Source: Candidatus Saccharimonadota bacterium
GTDB lineage: Bacteria; Patescibacteriota; Saccharimonadia; Saccharimonadales; Saccharimonadaceae
NCBI GenBank assembly: GCA_002861585.1
Contig: PJQJ01000026.1
Span: 8,923 to 25,057, forward strand
Direction of reading: 5' to 3'
DNA length: 16,135 nucleotides
Made by a program: the position numbers and the translations under genes. A model generated the notes under the pieces. It saw only the letters and a program-made list of their open reading frames with translations, was not told where the DNA came from and did no database searches. This document shows, in pieces, positions 12,768 through 16,135 of the stretch; within the stretch, counting starts at the first letter, position 1, and each line of letters opens with the position of its first letter.

Positions 12768-14516
12768 ATGGAATCGTCTTTTGATCGCTCCGGTCGCACG
12801 CGAATACTCCTGTTGGGTTTGCTTGTGATTGGAGCGATTTTTATTATCCGTCTCTTTTGGATCCAGGTTATTCAGCATGATCGCTATGAGGCATTGGCCC
12901 TGCAAAATCAGGAGACAAAGTTTACTATTCCTGCAAAGCGTGGTCTTATTTATGCCCGTGATGGCAAGACTGTGACACCGTTGGTCATGAATGAACCTGT
13001 CTATACTGTCTATGCTGATCCGACCGAAGTTGAGGAGCCCGAAAAGATTGAGGCTCTCATTCGTCGTGTTGCCGGCGGTAATATCCGTAGATCATTTGAA
13101 ACAGACCTAACGAACCAGAAACTTCGTTATACCGTTCTCGCCAGACAGGTCAATAAGACACAGGCGGAGCTAATAAAAAGGGAGAAATTAGCAGGCGTTG
13201 GGTTGCAAGAGGGGACACGTCGAGTCTATCCTGAAGGCCAGCTCGCTTCGCAGCTACTAGGGTTTGTTAATGGTGAAGGCGAAGGCCAGTATGGACTTGA
13301 AGGCATGCTCGATGATCGATTGAAGGGTACACCCGGTCTCCTGAAAGCAATCACGGATGTACGACAAGTGCCGCTTAGTATTAATGATGATCTTGTACGT
13401 GTTCCCGCCAAAAACGGCGATAATTTAGTCCTAAATATCGATCGTAACGTTCAGACGTATGCTGAAAAAGCGCTGAAGGATGGTTTGGAGCGCGCTAAGG
13501 CGAAGCACGGTAGTGTGATTGTTATGGAGCCGACAACAGGCAAAGTGTTGGCGATGGCGAACTATCCAACATATGATCCAGCGAAGTTTAGTGATGTAGA
13601 CGATATCTCAGTTTTTCAAAACAGTGTCGTCTCTGCTCCGTATGAAGCTGGATCTGTCATCAAGACGCTCACAATGGGCGTCGGTCTTGATAAAGGAGTA
13701 GTAACACCTGAAACAACGTACCAGAATAATGGCTCGGTGCAGGTGGGTGATTTTAAAATCAGCAATGCGACAAACGATAGTATCGGTACAACAAATATGG
13801 TCGACGTCCTACACTACTCGCTCAATACTGGTATGGTTTATGTGCTGAAGCAGCTAGGTAACGGCTCAATTAATCTCACCGCCAAACAGACACTGTTTGA
13901 TTACTTCACGACTAAGTATCGCTTCGGACAGAAGACTGGCATCGAACAAGCCGGCGAGCAGTCCGGGCAGGTTATTGGACCAAAGGATGCCGAGGGTGGG
14001 GAAGTGCGATACGCCAACATGACGTTCGGCCAGGGTATGGATGTCACAATGGTACAGGCTGCTAGTGCATTTTCGGCTGCGATAAACGGCGGAACCTACT
14101 ACAAGCCGCAACTGATTGGGGGAACACGTAGTGCCAATGGTGCCATTGAAGAAGTAGCGCCACATACTATTGAAGACGGTATTATTTCGCCGCAAGCATC
14201 ATCAACCCTAAGGAGTATGATTGTAGAAGCACGACAATCCAGCGCTATCAGCAAGAATGACCGTAAGGGATACCAAATTGGCGGCAAAACGGGTACCTCA
14301 CAGATTATTGATCCTAAAACTGGTAAGTACACCGATGAAAATTCAATTGGAACATACCTTGGGTTCGGTGGTGACAATACGCCAAGATATGTCATAATGG
14401 TGCGAGTACAAGATTCCAAGCTTCCTGGATACGCCGGAACAGCCGCAGCCGCTCCAATATTTGGCGATATATCAAACTGGATGTTGGATTATCTACAAGT
14501 GCAACCAGCGCGCTAA
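12768..14516 (+). CDS. ftsI: Septal peptidoglycan transpeptidase (FtsI/PBP2-PBP3 class B)
   Basis: A 582-residue class B penicillin-binding protein that cross-links peptidoglycan at the division site. It has an N-terminal membrane anchor (about 13-35), a pedestal/dimerisation domain with the conserved KRGLIYARDGK (57-67) and RVYPEGQLASQLLGFVN motifs, and a transpeptidase domain with all three active-site motifs: S296-V-I-K299, S351-L-N353 and K507-T-G-T510. No C-terminal PASTA repeats are present. The length is close to that of E. coli FtsI. It is followed 10 nt later by mraY, without murE and murF in between. With ftsL and ftsW alongside, it is best read as the septal rather than the elongation enzyme. 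Confidence 0.95.
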   Translation: MESSFDRSGRTRILLLGLLVIGAIFIIRLFWIQVIQHDRYEALALQNQETKFTIPAKRGLIYARDGKTVTPLVMNEPVYTVYADPTEVEEPEKIEALIRRVAGGNIRRSFETDLTNQKLRYTVLARQVNKTQAELIKREKLAGVGLQEGTRRVYPEGQLASQLLGFVNGEGEGQYGLEGMLDDRLKGTPGLLKAITDVRQVPLSINDDLVRVPAKNGDNLVLNIDRNVQTYAEKALKDGLERAKAKHGSVIVMEPTTGKVLAMANYPTYDPAKFSDVDDISVFQNSVVSAPYEAGSVIKTLTMGVGLDKGVVTPETTYQNNGSVQVGDFKISNATNDSIGTTNMVDVLHYSLNTGMVYVLKQLGNGSINLTAKQTLFDYFTTKYRFGQKTGIEQAGEQSGQVIGPKDAEGGEVRYANMTFGQGMDVTMVQAASAFSAAINGGTYYKPQLIGGTRSANGAIEEVAPHTIEDGIISPQASSTLRSMIVEARQSSAISKNDRKGYQIGGKTGTSQIIDPKTGKYTDENSIGTYLGFGGDNTPRYVIMVRVQDSKLPGYAGTAAAAPIFGDISNWMLDYLQVQPAR

Positions 14517-14526
14517 AAAAAGAAAG

Positions 14527-15573
14527 ATGAATATGGAAAGCATTACACTCCCACAACTAAACGACATACTGGTTCAAATTTTCGCATTAAGCTTTGCGAG
14601 TTTTGTCCTCGGTATGTTATTGACGCCCGTTTACACCTACTTAGCGTACCGGTATCGGTTCTGGAAACGCCAACGTACAACCTCTACCACTGGAGAAGAG
14701 CTCACAGTCTTTACGAAGCTGCATGCAAAGAAGTTTCGCCGTAATATCCCGACAATGGCGGGTACTATTATGTTGGTTGTCGTCACGTTCATAACGCTCG
14801 TTGCGAATTTAGATCGTCAGCAGACATGGTTGCCGCTGCTCGCATTTGTCGGCGGTGGAGCAGTGGGACTACTCGATGACATCATTAACATTCGCGGTCT
14901 CGGTGGTGGCGTCAGTGGATTACGTTCTAGTCTAAAATTTATTATGATCGCCGCCATTGCCGCCATTGCCGCATGGTTCTTTTACACGAAGCTTGGATAT
15001 ACTTCTGTTCATGTACCGTTTTACGGTGATTGGACAATCGGCTGGCTCATCGTACCGCTCTTTATACTTGTTGTTGTCTCGACCGGTAATGCGGTTAATA
15101 TAAGCGATGGTTTGGACGGTCTTGCTGGTGGTCTACTGGCCAGTGCCTATGCAACGTTTGGTGCTATTGCGCTTCTGCAGGGTAACTTCGGCATTGCTGC
15201 ATTCTGTTTCACTGTTTGTGGAGCCCTTCTTAGTTACATCTGGTTTAATATCTACCCCGCGCGCTTCTTTATGGGTGATGTTGGTTCTTTCTCGCTTGGT
15301 ACGGCCCTCGGAGTTGTCGCAATGCTAACCGATACGCTTTTTCTGCTGCCGATTATTGGTATCATGTTCGTTATCGAAGCCGGATCAAGCTCACTTCAGA
15401 TCCTGTCAAAGAGGCTTTTCAAGCGCAAAATCTTTATCTCGGCACCGGTGCACCATCACTTTGAAGCACTAGGATGGCCAGAGACAAAAGTGACAATGCG
15501 GTTTTGGGTAATTGGTAATGTTGCTGCTGTGCTTGGGCTGCTTATTGCGGTTGCAGGAGGGAGCATACGGTAA
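14527..15573 (+). CDS. mraY: Phospho-N-acetylmuramoyl-pentapeptide-transferase MraY
   Basis: A 348-residue integral membrane enzyme that transfers phospho-MurNAc-pentapeptide to undecaprenyl phosphate to form lipid I. Family motifs: the cytoplasmic IPTMAG (74-79; PTMGG in most homologues), GLLDD (114-118), NAVNISDGLDGLAGG (188-202), FFMGDVGSFSLG (247-258) and PVHHHFEALGWPETKV (307-322). About ten hydrophobic segments are visible, as in known MraY. ATG at 14527 is chosen, 10 nt after the ftsI stop with a weak AAAGAAAG before it; the upstream in-frame ATG at 14461 lies inside ftsI and would add a non-membrane extension. The stop codon shares one base with the ftsW start. Confidence 0.96.
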   Translation: MNMESITLPQLNDILVQIFALSFASFVLGMLLTPVYTYLAYRYRFWKRQRTTSTTGEELTVFTKLHAKKFRRNIPTMAGTIMLVVVTFITLVANLDRQQTWLPLLAFVGGGAVGLLDDIINIRGLGGGVSGLRSSLKFIMIAAIAAIAAWFFYTKLGYTSVHVPFYGDWTIGWLIVPLFILVVVSTGNAVNISDGLDGLAGGLLASAYATFGAIALLQGNFGIAAFCFTVCGALLSYIWFNIYPARFFMGDVGSFSLGTALGVVAMLTDTLFLLPIIGIMFVIEAGSSSLQILSKRLFKRKIFISAPVHHHFEALGWPETKVTMRFWVIGNVAAVLGLLIAVAGGSIR

Positions 15574-16135
15574 TGCTACCGAGTAGGCGAAGAAGTACTA
15601 GCAACAGCTTCGCGACAACTGGAGCGGTGCGACGACACCGTCCGGATTATCAGATCGTGCTCTTTACCGGGATCCTACTGCTGCTTGGCCTCATCGTGCT
15701 GTTTTCTATTAGTCCTGCACGTGTTGAGCTCATTAATCAGGGCGGTCATACGCTCAATCAAGCGCACTTCATGCAAAAACAGGTGCTCTATCTTCTTATC
15801 GGAGTTGCGGCTTTTTCAGTTGCAGCCGTCATGCCGTTTACTGTCTGGACTAAATTTGCAGCCAAAATACTACTAGCAGGACTTGGCGCTTGCGCACTCC
15901 TGTTTCTACTGGGATTATTTGTTGACGGTGGTCCTATCCTAAAGGCCGGTGGGGCAACCCGTTGGTTCAATGTTGGATTTGGTACATTTCAACCAGCTGA
16001 GCTGCTAAAGTTCGGATTGCTGTTATTTACCGCACTATTTTTAGGAAAGAGGGCAGAGCAGGGGAAACTCAACAATGTTAGTGAAACCCTCGTTCCTATG
16101 GCGATACTTCTGGCGGTAGCGATGCTATTTATTAT
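15573..16135 (+). CDS. ftsW: SEDS-family glycosyltransferase FtsW, 5' part (cut by window end)
   Basis: The frame opens at ATG 15573 (TAATG overlap with mraY) behind a near-perfect ribosome-binding site (AGGAGGGAG, 15556-15564) and runs open to the window end: 187 complete codons. The N-terminus is basic and Ser-rich (PSRRRSTSNS), then hydrophobic helices at about 28-46, 70-90 and 95-118. The SEDS signature GGATRWFNVGFGTFQPAELLKF at about 127-148 is clear. SEDS proteins polymerise lipid II glycan strands together with a class B PBP; its place after ftsI and mraY marks it as FtsW rather than RodA. The C-terminal half is outside the window. Confidence 0.93.
   Translation, partial: MLPSRRRSTSNSFATTGAVRRHRPDYQIVLFTGILLLLGLIVLFSISPARVELINQGGHTLNQAHFMQKQVLYLLIGVAAFSVAAVMPFTVWTKFAAKILLAGLGACALLFLLGLFVDGGPILKAGGATRWFNVGFGTFQPAELLKFGLLLFTALFLGKRAEQGKLNNVSETLVPMAILLAVAMLFI

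Noticed and set aside
14461..14526. Upstream start of mraY inside ftsI.
   Set aside because: It would add 22 polar residues absent from the family and overlap ftsI by 56 bp; ATG at 14527 fits the family N-terminus.
1..16135. tRNA genes.
   Set aside because: No T-arm GTTCGAxTC pattern with paired acceptor ends was seen in any intergenic space; occurrences inside genes do not fold.

Overview
This window looks like part of a small, gene-dense bacterial chromosome of moderate GC (roughly 45-48% by eye). TGA is a stop codon (it ends the lipoprotein gene and rsmH), so the recoded code 25 of Gracilibacteria/Absconditabacteria is excluded. The mix of genes, several promoters lying almost on top of their start codons, and a stripped-down division/cell-wall (dcw) cluster without mraZ, murE, murF or murD suggest the Candidate Phyla Radiation, most likely Saccharibacteria (TM7). 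That placement is an inference; no rRNA or ribosomal protein gene is present to confirm it.

Left part (1-4121): the 3' end of a coiled-coil protein; a lipoprotein with a Ser/Thr/Pro-rich linker and an SH3-like C-terminal domain; an UlaG-type metallo-beta-lactamase-fold hydrolase; two adjacent unrecognised genes; and, convergent and overlapping by 26 bp, a UV-damage endonuclease gene (uvsE) on the minus strand.

Accessory part (4140-6740): a minus-strand gene of about 66% GC coding for a short TPR-like protein, with its own promoter, ribosome-binding site and strong terminator. It looks acquired from a high-GC donor. Divergent from it is a gene resembling KwaB (DUF4868), the effector of the Kiwa anti-phage system, followed not by KwaA but by an unrelated three-helix membrane protein. 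This is the best candidate for an unusual system in the window.

Middle part (6780-10820): a GH1 beta-glucosidase, a YvcK/CofD-family protein, a HAD-family phosphatase and a GalU-type UTP-glucose-1-phosphate uridylyltransferase, closely packed and probably partly co-transcribed. GalU makes UDP-glucose and YvcK homologues bind UDP-sugars, so this block fits carbon flow to envelope precursors. A 62-residue membrane protein with a textbook promoter and terminator closes it.

A gene-free stretch of about 520 bp (10820-11338) follows. It holds three DnaA-box-like sites near its left end, a predicted H-type pseudoknot, other hairpins, and an A/C-rich tract with a 15-bp direct repeat leading into rsmH.

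Right part (11339-16135): the compact dcw cluster rsmH - (19-codon micro-ORF and hairpin) - ftsL-like - ftsI - mraY - ftsW (cut by the window end). It covers 16S rRNA methylation, the septal transpeptidase and its FtsL-like partner, lipid I synthesis and the SEDS glycosyltransferase. All RNA-structure, promoter and GC statements come from reading the sequence by hand, not from a program.
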